Below are positions 1 through 6,578 of a stretch of DNA of 13,857 nucleotides, in pieces. Position numbers and translations under genes: made by a program. The first letter of the stretch is position 1. The number at the start of each line of letters is the position of its first letter. This DNA is from an uncultured Clostridium sp. GTDB taxonomy: Bacteria > Bacillota > Clostridia > TANB77 > CAG-508. The DNA lies in NCBI GenBank assembly GCA_946498265.1, contig CAMMNR010000036.1:1-13857 (forward strand), in the 5' to 3' direction. A model generated the notes under the pieces. It was not told the origin of the DNA, did no database searches, and saw only the letters and a program-made list of their open reading frames with translations.

Positions 1-320
1 TAAAAAAAGCATTAGTAAGATTAAGTTATATAGAAATTAGAAAATATACTACAATTACATTTTCTAATATAGGAAGAATAGGAATAATAGGAAAATATCA
101 AGACTTTATAGACTATTTTTTAATGCTAATAGCACCTGAACCAGTAGAAAAAATTAAATGTTCAGGATGTACATTTGAAAATAAAATGGTATTTACATTT
201 ACATCAATATTAAAAGATAATAATATTGAAAAAGAATTTTATCATTTTTTACAAAGTAAAGGAATAAAAGTAAAAATAGAAAGTAATGGTGTTTTAGATG
301 ATATATCCTCAAAAAATTAA
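1..320 (+). CDS. C-terminal end of an alcohol-acetyltransferase-like (condensation-fold) protein, 5' partial
   Basis: An open frame enters from the left edge (first complete codon at base 3) and ends with TAA at 318-320, giving about 105 residues of a longer protein. The visible part contains a TTITFSNIGRIG stretch followed by a hydrophobic, Cys-containing segment and an FTSILKD...KIESNG tail. This resembles the last third of condensation/acetyltransferase-fold proteins annotated in Clostridia as alcohol acetyltransferases, where an SNxG motif precedes the last strands. That is recalled family resemblance, not a search result. The HxxxD active site would lie upstream of the window and cannot be checked. 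The internal ATG at 123 is not a credible start because similarity continues before it. The 3' end overlaps the next gene by 23 bases, which suggests translational coupling. Confidence 0.55.
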   Translation, partial: KKALVRLSYIEIRKYTTITFSNIGRIGIIGKYQDFIDYFLMLIAPEPVEKIKCSGCTFENKMVFTFTSILKDNNIEKEFYHFLQSKGIKVKIESNGVLDDISSKN

Positions 321-861
321 CGCAAATAGAAGCGATTTCATTATAAAAATTTGTATATTAGTTTCTATATTATTAGCTACTGTTTTATTGATAATAAATA
401 AAATAACAACTCCACAAATACCTTGGGCAGCACTTACAAACAGTGGAATAGTTTATGTATGGATAACAGTTTTATATGCAATAAATAAAAATATAAATAT
501 TGCAGGACACGTATTAGTACAAACAATAGCAATTTCATTATTAATGGTATATATAGACTATAGACTAGGATTTGATGGTTGGTCATTAAGTATAGCAATA
601 CCTATAATTATAATAATAGCAAACTTAACAATGTTAATACTTACAATAGTAAGTCATAAAAAATATATTAGATATGCAATTTATCAATTAATAATAGTAT
701 TATTTAGTATGATACCAGTAATATTGATAACTGAAAAATTAGTTGAAGAGCCAATATTAGGAATAGTTGCAACAGGTATATCTATTTTGAATCTGATAAT
801 GACATTGGCATTAACTGCAAGAGATGTAAAAGAGGCAATAGTTAGAAAATTTCATTTGTAA
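298..861 (+). CDS. Six-helix membrane protein, DUF6320-like
   Basis: This 187-residue protein is almost entirely membrane. Likely helices lie at about residues 14-35, 42-62, 68-90, 97-118, 124-145 and 152-173, joined by short loops, with a basic C-terminal tail. The ATG at 298 follows an in-frame TAG directly (295-297) and overlaps the end of the upstream acyltransferase-like gene. No strong ribosome binding site precedes it, so it is probably translated by coupling. From memory, DUF6320 proteins are often encoded next to alcohol-acetyltransferase-like genes in Clostridia, and many carry an N-terminal CxxC zinc ribbon. This one has no such ribbon: it starts MIYPQKIN and enters the first helix almost at once. 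The function of the family is unknown to me. A role alongside the upstream acyltransferase, perhaps in envelope lipid or ester modification, is inference from position only. Confidence 0.6.
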   Translation: MIYPQKINANRSDFIIKICILVSILLATVLLIINKITTPQIPWAALTNSGIVYVWITVLYAINKNINIAGHVLVQTIAISLLMVYIDYRLGFDGWSLSIAIPIIIIIANLTMLILTIVSHKKYIRYAIYQLIIVLFSMIPVILITEKLVEEPILGIVATGISILNLIMTLALTARDVKEAIVRKFHL

Positions 862-891
862 TTACCGATTTTAAAAAGGTAAGGTGATATT

Positions 892-1086
892 ATGTCTAAA
901 GTTTTAGAGACAGGATTAATAATAAGAAAAGAAAGCAAATTTGATAAAATTAGAAAAAAGCTATTAATGCTGTTTTTTAAAGAAGAGTATTTAATTATGG
1001 AACAGTTAGACTCATTAGTAAAACCTAAAAAAATTAATCCAAAAAATATTATAATACCAAAAGAAATTGGAAAGAATAAACATTAG
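892..1086 (+). CDS. Small basic protein of unknown function, 64 aa
   Basis: A short open frame with a good AAGGTGAT ribosome binding site at the right distance before ATG 892, 30 bases after the preceding stop. The product is rich in Lys and Ile. A possible amphipathic helix (about residues 14-42, with KFDKIRKKLLMLFFKEEYLI) is followed by a proline/lysine-rich tail ending in PKEIGKNKH. There is no signal peptide, no cysteine pair and no clear membrane segment, so a cytosolic or membrane-surface protein is plausible. I do not recognise the family. Evidence that it is real rests on the binding site, codon use matching its neighbours (AAA, ATA, AGA) and co-directional placement between two genes. 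It may be co-transcribed with the amidohydrolase, which starts 56 bases later. Confidence 0.55.
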   Translation: MSKVLETGLIIRKESKFDKIRKKLLMLFFKEEYLIMEQLDSLVKPKKINPKNIIIPKEIGKNKH

Positions 1087-1142
1087 TATCTAATGTCTAG
1101 ATTCTAATTATTGGTAGTTGAAAAATCGGAGGTTATAATTAA

Positions 1143-2747
1143 ATGAATAATAAAGTTCTTTTATATAATGCTAAAATAATAACAATGGCAAATGAAATGA
1201 TTGATAAACAAAAAAAGTATAATGCAATATTAATAGAAAATGGAAAAATAAAAAAAGTAGGAAAATATGAAGATATAATAAGAAGAGAAAAAGAGGTTCA
1301 ATCTATAGATTTAAATGGAAAAACAGTAATGCCAGGTTTTATAGATTCTCATAGTCATATTACAGCATTAGCACAAACTTTAGGAATAGTATCTTTAAAA
1401 GGATGTAAAAATTTTGAAGATATAGAACAAAGAATAAAAAAATATATAGAAGAAAAAAATCCCAAAAAAGAAGAATGGATAGTAGCACATGGATATGATC
1501 ATAATTTTTTGGAAGAAGGAAAACATCCAACAAAAAGAGAATTAGATAAAATAACCTCAGATTATCCAGTAATAATAGTTCATACTTCAGGACATATGGG
1601 AGTTGTAAACACATTAGGTTTGAATAAACTTAAGATAGATGAAACTACTAAAAACCCAGAAGGAGGAACAATAGGTAGAATAGATGGAACAAATGAACTT
1701 AATGGATATTTAGAAGAAAATGCATTTATACAAAATTCGAAAAAAACAATGCATTTATCAATAGAAGAAAAAATAAATTTATTAAAAAAAGCACAAGAAA
1801 TATATATGAAAAATGGTATAACAACTGCACAAGATGGAATAACAAAACAAGAAGAGTTTGAATTATTAAAAGAAGCCTCAAAACGTAAAGAATTAAAGAT
1901 TGATGTAATATCATATGTAGATATAAAAGAGTATTCAAATATACTAGAAGACAATAAAGATTATGTTGAAAAGTACAGAAATAGATATAAAATTGGTGGA
2001 TATAAATTATTTTTAGATGGTTCACCTCAAGGAAAAACAGCATGGCTTAGTAAGCCATATGAAGGTGAAAAAGAATATAGAGGGTATGGGATATATAAAG
2101 ATGAAGAAGTTCAAAAATATGTAAGAAAATCTTTAGAAGAAGAAAAACAATTAATAATACATTGTAATGGAGACCAAGCAGCTGAACAATTAATAACAGC
2201 TTTTGAAAAAGAAGCGCGTGGAAAAACAATTAAAACAAAACCTGTAATGATACATGCACAAACAGTAAGATATGACCAAATAGATAGGATGAAAAAATTG
2301 AAAATGATACCTTCATATTTTATAACACATATATATTATTGGGGAGATATTCACATAAAAAATTTGGGTGATAGAGCATTTAGGATAAGTCCAGCAAATT
2401 ATACAAAATTAAAAAATATGGAATTTACGTTTCATCAAGATACACCTGTTCTAAGCCCTAATATGTTAGAATTGGTTTGGGTAGCTGTAAATAGAAAAAC
2501 GAAAGATGGTATTACTTTGGGAGAAGATGAGAAACTAGATGTTTATGAAGCATTGAAAGCTATTACAATGTATGGAGCTTATCAGTATTTTGAGGATGAT
2601 AGAAAGGGAACAATTGAAGAAGGTAAATTGGCAGATTTAGTAGTTTTAGATAAAAGCCCTTTAGAAGTTGATAAGCAACAGATAAATAATATAAAAGTAG
2701 AAGCAACTATAAAAGAAGGAAAAATAATTTATAAATTAAAAAGTTAA
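1143..2747 (+). CDS. YtcJ-type metal-dependent amidohydrolase
   Basis: A 534-residue protein of the amidohydrolase superfamily (amidohydrolase 3/YtcJ group), close to the usual length. An N-terminal beta-sandwich piece (LLYNAKIITM) leads to the metal-binding DSHSH at residues 68-72 after VMPGF. Further family landmarks are VHTSGHMG (146-153), a KLFLDGS strand with Lys288 as the candidate metal-bridging lysine, IHCNGD (His340), IHAQ (His371) and FHQDTPV (His431, Asp433). The C-terminus ends with the typical GTIEEGKLADLVVLD segment (489-503) that closes the sandwich domain. There is no signal peptide, so it should be cytosolic. YtcJ relatives hydrolyse amides, formamides or carbamate-like bonds, but the substrate cannot be told from sequence. 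The start is fixed by CGGAGG at about 1128-1133. A hairpin terminator follows, so it probably ends its transcription unit. Confidence 0.88.
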   Translation: MNNKVLLYNAKIITMANEMIDKQKKYNAILIENGKIKKVGKYEDIIRREKEVQSIDLNGKTVMPGFIDSHSHITALAQTLGIVSLKGCKNFEDIEQRIKKYIEEKNPKKEEWIVAHGYDHNFLEEGKHPTKRELDKITSDYPVIIVHTSGHMGVVNTLGLNKLKIDETTKNPEGGTIGRIDGTNELNGYLEENAFIQNSKKTMHLSIEEKINLLKKAQEIYMKNGITTAQDGITKQEEFELLKEASKRKELKIDVISYVDIKEYSNILEDNKDYVEKYRNRYKIGGYKLFLDGSPQGKTAWLSKPYEGEKEYRGYGIYKDEEVQKYVRKSLEEEKQLIIHCNGDQAAEQLITAFEKEARGKTIKTKPVMIHAQTVRYDQIDRMKKLKMIPSYFITHIYYWGDIHIKNLGDRAFRISPANYTKLKNMEFTFHQDTPVLSPNMLELVWVAVNRKTKDGITLGEDEKLDVYEALKAITMYGAYQYFEDDRKGTIEEGKLADLVVLDKSPLEVDKQQINNIKVEATIKEGKIIYKLKS

Positions 2748-2780
2748 AGAAAATCTAGATTTTGGAATATTGTTATTTAA

Positions 2781-2811
2781 GAAAGCAGGAGATGTAATAT
2801 TTCCTGTTTTC
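2781..2811 (+). terminator. Hairpin terminator after the amidohydrolase gene
   Basis: GAAAGCAGGA (2781-2790) pairs with TCCTGTTTTC (2802-2811) over 10 bp including one G-T pair, with an 11-base loop. It lies 33 bases after the stop codon. The following bases are only moderately T-rich (CTTTGC), so termination may be weak. The position between a gene end and a strong promoter supports the call. Confidence 0.5.
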
Positions 2812-2813
2812 CT

Positions 2814-2842
2814 TTGCAATCTAATGAAAATTATTATATAAT
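2814..2842 (+). promoter_or_regulatory. Sigma-A promoter for rlmN
   Basis: TTGCAA (2814-2819), a spacer of exactly 17 bases and a perfect TATAAT (2837-2842). Transcription would begin near 2849, giving an AT-rich leader of about 127 bases before rlmN in which I see no clear structured element. The -35 box begins almost directly after the preceding terminator stem. Confidence 0.65.
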
Positions 2843-2975
2843 AAAAAAAGAAAATTAAAAAGTTTTATGTCAAAAAATGTTGTAAAAAAATAATATAAAA
2901 AATAAGTGAAAATTCAATAATAAAATATTTAATAGTGCTAATTAATTTAACGTTTTAAGAAAGGATTTATAAAAA

Positions 2976-4001
2976 ATGAAAAACATAAAAGACTATAATT
3001 TAGAAGAACTAAAAAAAGAATTAATAGATATAGGAGAAAAACCATTTAGAGCAGAGCAAATATTCAAATGGCTATACCAAGAAAAAGTAACATCTTTTGA
3101 TGAGATGACTAATTTATCATTAGAATTAAGAAAAAAATTAGAAGAAAATTATACAATATGCAATTACAAAATTTTAAAAAAATTAAAATCAAAAGATGGA
3201 ACAATAAAATATTTATTTGATGTATTAGATGGTAATGCAATAGAATCAGTATTAATGAAATATCATCATGGATATAGCATTTGTGTTTCTTCACAAATAG
3301 GATGCAAAATGGGATGTAAATTTTGTGCATCTACAGGAATACCATTTGTAAGAAATTTATCATCAGGTGAAATAGTAGAACAAATATTATCAATCGAAAG
3401 AGACGAAAATATTAGAATTTCAAATGTTGTATTTATGGGAATAGGAGAACCACTAGATAATTATGATAATGTAGTTAATGCAATACATATAATTAATCAT
3501 CCAAAAGGACTAAATATAGGTGCAAGACATATTAGTATATCTACAAGTGGTTTAGTTCCAAAAATATATAAACTAGCAGAGGAAAAAATTCAATGTACAT
3601 TATCAATTTCACTACACGCGACAACAAATGAAAAAAGAAGTAGTATGATGCCAGTAAATAATACATATAAAATTGAAGAATTAATGCAAGCATGTAAAGA
3701 TTATATAAAAGAAACAAATAGAAGAATATCTTTTGAATATGCCCTTGCAAAAGATAATAATGATAATTTAGAAGATGCAAAACAGCTTGTAAAATTGTTA
3801 AAAGGGATGCTTTGTCATGTGAATCTTATACCAATTAATAAAATCGAAAATGGTAATTATACAAAATCTTCAAATGAAAATATTATAAAATTTAGGGATT
3901 ATTTGAATGAACATGGAATTGTTGCAACAATAAGAAGAGAGTTAGGTTCTGATATAGATGCAGCATGTGGGCAATTAAGAAGAAAAAGTTTTATTTATTG
4001 A
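2976..4001 (+). CDS. rlmN: RlmN, dual-specificity 23S rRNA/tRNA adenine-C2 methyltransferase
   Basis: This radical-SAM enzyme methylates C2 of A2503 in 23S rRNA and A37 in some tRNAs. The 341-residue length is typical. The N-terminal accessory domain has the usual GEKPFRAEQIFKWLY segment (20-34). The radical-SAM cluster motif is Cys110-x3-Cys114-x2-Cys117 (GCKMGCKFC). The two catalytic cysteines expected for RlmN/Cfr are present: Cys103 in CVSSQ and Cys331 in the C-terminal DAACGQLR. GEP and SISLHA motifs mark the SAM barrel. Nothing in the sequence suggests the C8-methylating Cfr rather than RlmN, but that split needs a tree. The start has GAAAGG upstream at a rather long spacing of about 10 bases. 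It has its own promoter and is not next to stp/prkC, which I recall as a frequent neighbour in other Firmicutes. Confidence 0.95.
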   Translation: MKNIKDYNLEELKKELIDIGEKPFRAEQIFKWLYQEKVTSFDEMTNLSLELRKKLEENYTICNYKILKKLKSKDGTIKYLFDVLDGNAIESVLMKYHHGYSICVSSQIGCKMGCKFCASTGIPFVRNLSSGEIVEQILSIERDENIRISNVVFMGIGEPLDNYDNVVNAIHIINHPKGLNIGARHISISTSGLVPKIYKLAEEKIQCTLSISLHATTNEKRSSMMPVNNTYKIEELMQACKDYIKETNRRISFEYALAKDNNDNLEDAKQLVKLLKGMLCHVNLIPINKIENGNYTKSSNENIIKFRDYLNEHGIVATIRRELGSDIDAACGQLRRKSFIY

Positions 4002-4054
4002 ATTTTCATTATATTTGTAGTAAAATGATAAAGAAAAAAAGAAAGGACAAAAAA

Positions 4055-4912
4055 ATGTTATTAAAAGATTTGTTAGGAAATAAAATAAAAGTATATGCAT
4101 TTGTAGGACCATCAGGCACAGGAAAAAGTTATAGAGCACAGATGGTAGCAAGTGAAAAAGACATTCATTTTATAATAGATGATGGATTATTAATCCATGA
4201 TAATGAAGTTATAGCAGGAGAGTCAGCTAAAAAGGCTCCAACAAAAATAGAGACAGTAAAACATGCTTTATTTTACAAAGAAGAAGAACAACAAGAAATA
4301 ATAAAAGCATTCAAAAAATACAAACCACAAAGTATTTTAATATTGGGGACATCAGATGGAATGGTACAAAAAATAGCAGCAAATTTAGGATTACCAGAAA
4401 TATCAGAAACAGTATATATAACAGATGTAGCTACAAAACAAGAGATGGAAACAGCAAGAAGAATAAGAGTAACAGAAGGAAAGCATGTAATACCAGTACC
4501 TACTTTTCAGATAAAAAAAGATTTTTCAGGATATTTATTAGATCCATTACAAATTTTTAAATCAAAAGGAAAAGGTAAAGATCCATATATATCAGAAAAA
4601 TCAATTATAAGACCAACATTTAGTTATTTAGGAAATTTTACAATATCAGATACTGTATTTAGACAAATATTAGAATATCTAGCATCAAAAACACCGGCAA
4701 TATACAAAATATTAAAATTGAGAGTTGAAAATTATGGTGATGGTGCAAAAATATATATGGAAGTTACAGTATATTATGGATATAATGTAATAGATGGTAT
4801 AAATGAGTTTAAAAGAAAAGCAAGAAAAGAGATAGAAAAATTAACATCAATGAATGTAGTAGAATTAAATGTAGTTGCAAAGAATATATTTGTACCAGAG
4901 AAGGAGGATTAA
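4055..4912 (+). CDS. P-loop NTPase with a C-terminal Asp23-like domain
   Basis: A 285-residue protein in two parts. Residues 12-45 carry a Walker A motif GPSGTGKS (18-25) and a hydrophobic strand ending in IIDDG (40-44) that could act as Walker B. A second strand SILILGTSDG (93-102) also looks like part of the nucleotide-binding fold. The C-terminal part, from GNFTISDTVF (193-202) to about 278, follows the Asp23/Gls24 pattern: a helix, then VENYGDGAKIYMEVTVYYG, then a helical KARKEIEKLTSMNV and a final VNVVAKNI-type strand. No membrane helix is seen. I chose ATG 4055 because GAAAGGA precedes it at proper spacing; the frame is open further upstream but overlaps rlmN. The stop is one base before the cmk ATG, and the cmk ribosome binding site lies inside its last codons, so the two are coupled. 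Function is unknown. Confidence 0.72.
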   Translation: MLLKDLLGNKIKVYAFVGPSGTGKSYRAQMVASEKDIHFIIDDGLLIHDNEVIAGESAKKAPTKIETVKHALFYKEEEQQEIIKAFKKYKPQSILILGTSDGMVQKIAANLGLPEISETVYITDVATKQEMETARRIRVTEGKHVIPVPTFQIKKDFSGYLLDPLQIFKSKGKGKDPYISEKSIIRPTFSYLGNFTISDTVFRQILEYLASKTPAIYKILKLRVENYGDGAKIYMEVTVYYGYNVIDGINEFKRKARKEIEKLTSMNVVELNVVAKNIFVPEKED

Positions 4913-4913
4913 A

Positions 4914-5606
4914 ATGTCATTTGTAGTAGCAATAGATGGACCTGCTGGTAGTGGGAAAGGAACAGTAACAAAATTAGTAGGAGAAAAACTAGGATTAGTC
5001 AATATTGATACAGGAGCGACATATAGATGTGTAACATTAGCAGCAATTAATAGAGGATATAAATTAGAAGAAGAAAAGAAAATAGTAAATTTATTAGATG
5101 AAATAGACATAGAATTTAAAAAGACAGAAAATGAAGAAAAAGTATTTTTAAATGGAAAAGATGTTACAAAAGAAATAAGAAGCAAAGAAGTAAACGAAAT
5201 GGTATCACAAGTTTCACATATACCAGAAGTAAGAGAAAATATGGCTAACTTTCAAAGAAAAATTGCAGAAGGAAAAAATGTCATAATGGAAGGAAGAGAC
5301 ATTGGAACAAATGTATTTCCTAATGCAGATGTAAAAATATATTTAGATGCGACACCAGAAGAGAGAGCAAAAAGAAGGATGAAACAGAACGAAGAAAAAG
5401 GAATAGAAATAAGTTATGAGGAAGTATTAGAAAATATAAAATTTAGAGATCATAATGACAAAACAAGTAGTGTAGCACCATTAAAACAAGCAGAAGATGC
5501 AATTTATATTGATTCAAGCAATCTTAGCATAGAAGAAGTAACAGAAAAAATAATAGAAATAATAAATTCCCATTTTGGGGACGCGTCCAAAAAGGGAAAA
5601 AATTAG
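4914..5606 (+). CDS. cmk: Cytidylate kinase
   Basis: Phosphorylates CMP and dCMP with ATP, recycling CMP released by phospholipid and RNA turnover. The protein is 230 residues. The P-loop GPAGSGKGT is at 9-17, the substrate-site DTGATYR at 32-38, EGRDIGT at 126-132, the RAKRR lid arginines at 151-155, and IKFRDHNDK plus PLKQAEDAIYID in the C-terminal third, all diagnostic. ATG 4914 is supported by AAGGAGG (4901-4907) and starts one base after the upstream stop. The C-terminus is odd: after the family's natural end around IEEVTEKIIEIIN the frame runs on for about 12 residues encoded by a GGGGACGCGTCC palindrome (see 5567-5598). This tail is unlikely to matter for catalysis. cmk followed by plsC is a familiar clostridial pair. 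Confidence 0.95.
   Translation: MSFVVAIDGPAGSGKGTVTKLVGEKLGLVNIDTGATYRCVTLAAINRGYKLEEEKKIVNLLDEIDIEFKKTENEEKVFLNGKDVTKEIRSKEVNEMVSQVSHIPEVRENMANFQRKIAEGKNVIMEGRDIGTNVFPNADVKIYLDATPEERAKRRMKQNEEKGIEISYEEVLENIKFRDHNDKTSSVAPLKQAEDAIYIDSSNLSIEEVTEKIIEIINSHFGDASKKGKN
5567..5598. repeat. Palindromic GGGGACGCGTCC repeat forming the 3' end of cmk
   Basis: An imperfect inverted repeat is centred on the perfect palindrome GGACGCGTCC (5579-5588). Outward, TTTT pairs with AAAA across a two-base GG bulge, then one A/A mismatch, then TTCCC (5567-5571) with GGGAA (5594-5598). The GGGGACG core matches the tips of the large foldback at 6246-6524. It lies wholly in frame inside cmk and supplies codons of about residues 218-229. 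Confidence 0.6.
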
Positions 5607-5649
5607 AGTGAAAATAAATATTTTTAAAGAAGGAAAGGGAAGGAAGAAA

Positions 5650-6246
5650 ATGAAAAAGGCTTTTAAAGAAGTAGTAAAATGGATTGTAAGAGGTGCAATA
5701 TACATATGGTGTAGAATTTATTATAGAGCAGAAATAAACGGATTAGAAAATATTCCAAAAGAAGGTCCATTAATTTTTTGTGGGAACCATAGAACATATT
5801 TAGACCCACCATTAATGGTAGTAACAGCAAAAAGAGATATGAGGTTTCTAGCAAAAGAAGAATTATATAAAAGTAAATTTTTATCTTTTTTAGGATGGGT
5901 ATTTGAAGCTATCCCAGTAAAAAGGGATGAAAAAGATATTACAGCAATAAAAGAATCATTGAAGGCTTTAAAGAATGGTCAATGTATAGCTTTATTTCCA
6001 GAGGGTACAAGAAATGGAATAGAAAAAGGAGAAAAAGCAAAAGATGGTGTAGCATTTTTTGCAGTAAGAAGTGGAGCTAAAGTGGTACCATGTGGAATAA
6101 AAGGTGGAACTAAAGGTAATAGAAAAGTGACAATAACTTATGGAAAACCACTTGACTATAGTAAATATAAAGGTGAAAAAGATAAAGAAGTTTTAGATAA
6201 AATAACAAAAGAAATAATGGATGATATCATTGAACTTGCAAAATAA
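5650..6246 (+). CDS. plsC: 1-acyl-sn-glycerol-3-phosphate acyltransferase (PlsC family)
   Basis: Transfers an acyl chain to lysophosphatidic acid to make phosphatidic acid at the inner face of the membrane. The 198-residue protein has the acyltransferase block I HRTYLD (His47, Asp52), an IPVKRD block (89-94) and the glycerol-phosphate-binding FPEGTR (116-121), then a VPCGIKGG strand typical of the family. The N-terminal 25 residues (a hydrophobic and aromatic helix with basic residues) could associate with the membrane. The start at 5650 is set by AAGGAAG just upstream, 43 bases after cmk. The stop codon TAA ends at 6246, the base at which the large foldback element begins. In many Clostridia I would expect ispH and rpsA after cmk-plsC. 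Here neither follows. Confidence 0.92.
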   Translation: MKKAFKEVVKWIVRGAIYIWCRIYYRAEINGLENIPKEGPLIFCGNHRTYLDPPLMVVTAKRDMRFLAKEELYKSKFLSFLGWVFEAIPVKRDEKDITAIKESLKALKNGQCIALFPEGTRNGIEKGEKAKDGVAFFAVRSGAKVVPCGIKGGTKGNRKVTITYGKPLDYSKYKGEKDKEVLDKITKEIMDDIIELAK

Positions 6247-6524
6247 GGGGACGTTCCTTCAATCCCTAAAATTCGGGATAATGGGGACGGACCTCCATAA
6301 AAGCAAGAGCACCTCACATATATATTATATTTTTCGCTATCCCAACACTTTACATATTCTAATAAAATCAGTTCCTACGGGACTGTCACTGATTTTATAA
6401 GATTATGTATTGTGTCGGTCCCCACGAAACCCGCTTAAAATATAATATATATGTGAGGTGTTCTTGCTTTTATGGAGGTCCGTCCCCATTATCCCGAATT
6501 TTAGGGATTGAAGGAACGTCCCCT
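6246..6524. mobile_element. 279-base foldback (MITE/REPIN-like) element with 88-base arms
   Basis: Bases 6246-6333 and 6437-6524 are reverse complements over 88 positions, with a single difference (G6309 opposite T6461, still a G-U pair in RNA). Each arm carries, from the tip inward, GGGGACGTTCC, an ATCCC...GGGAT palindrome, GGGGACGGACC, and an AT-rich piece with CACCTCACATATATAT. The 103-base centre (6334-6436) folds further on itself. No open frame for a transposase lies inside, so it would be non-autonomous. I see no clear target-site duplication. It fills almost all of the 332-base gap between plsC and eno. The arms match the single unit at 11805-11852. Mobility is inferred from structure, not shown. 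Confidence 0.7.
6353..6408 (+). other. Inner hairpin of the foldback with a possible cUACGg tetraloop
   Basis: Inside the foldback centre, ATAAAATCAGT (6362-6372) pairs perfectly with ACTGATTTTAT (6388-6398). The stem continues outward to 6352/6408 with only two mismatches. The 15-base loop contains TCC-TACG-GGA (6373-6382). CUACGG is a UNCG-class tetraloop, known to be very stable in RNA. An alternative pairing, CAG-T-TCC with GGACTG (6369-6385), would extend it. Whether this is transcribed is not known. Confidence 0.5.
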
Positions 6525-6578
6525 ATGAATAAAATTGGAAATTTAGTAAATAATAACCAAGAAAGGAAGGTTATTAGT

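Noticed and set aside
3965..4054. Upstream extension of the P-loop/Asp23 gene overlapping the end of rlmN
   Set aside because: The extra residues are low-complexity Lys/Phe/Tyr, and GAAAGGA fixes the start at ATG 4055.
4345..4350. GGGGAC inside the P-loop/Asp23 gene, as in the repeat family
   Set aside because: There is no adjoining palindrome or GTCCCC partner; it encodes part of a conserved-looking GTSDG turn, so it is coincidental.
6405..6578. In-frame open extension upstream of enolase, running through the right arm of the foldback
   Set aside because: It has no enolase similarity, is rich in Cys, Gly and Pro unlike the neighbours, and a good ribosome binding site plus the canonical N-terminus place the start at 6579.
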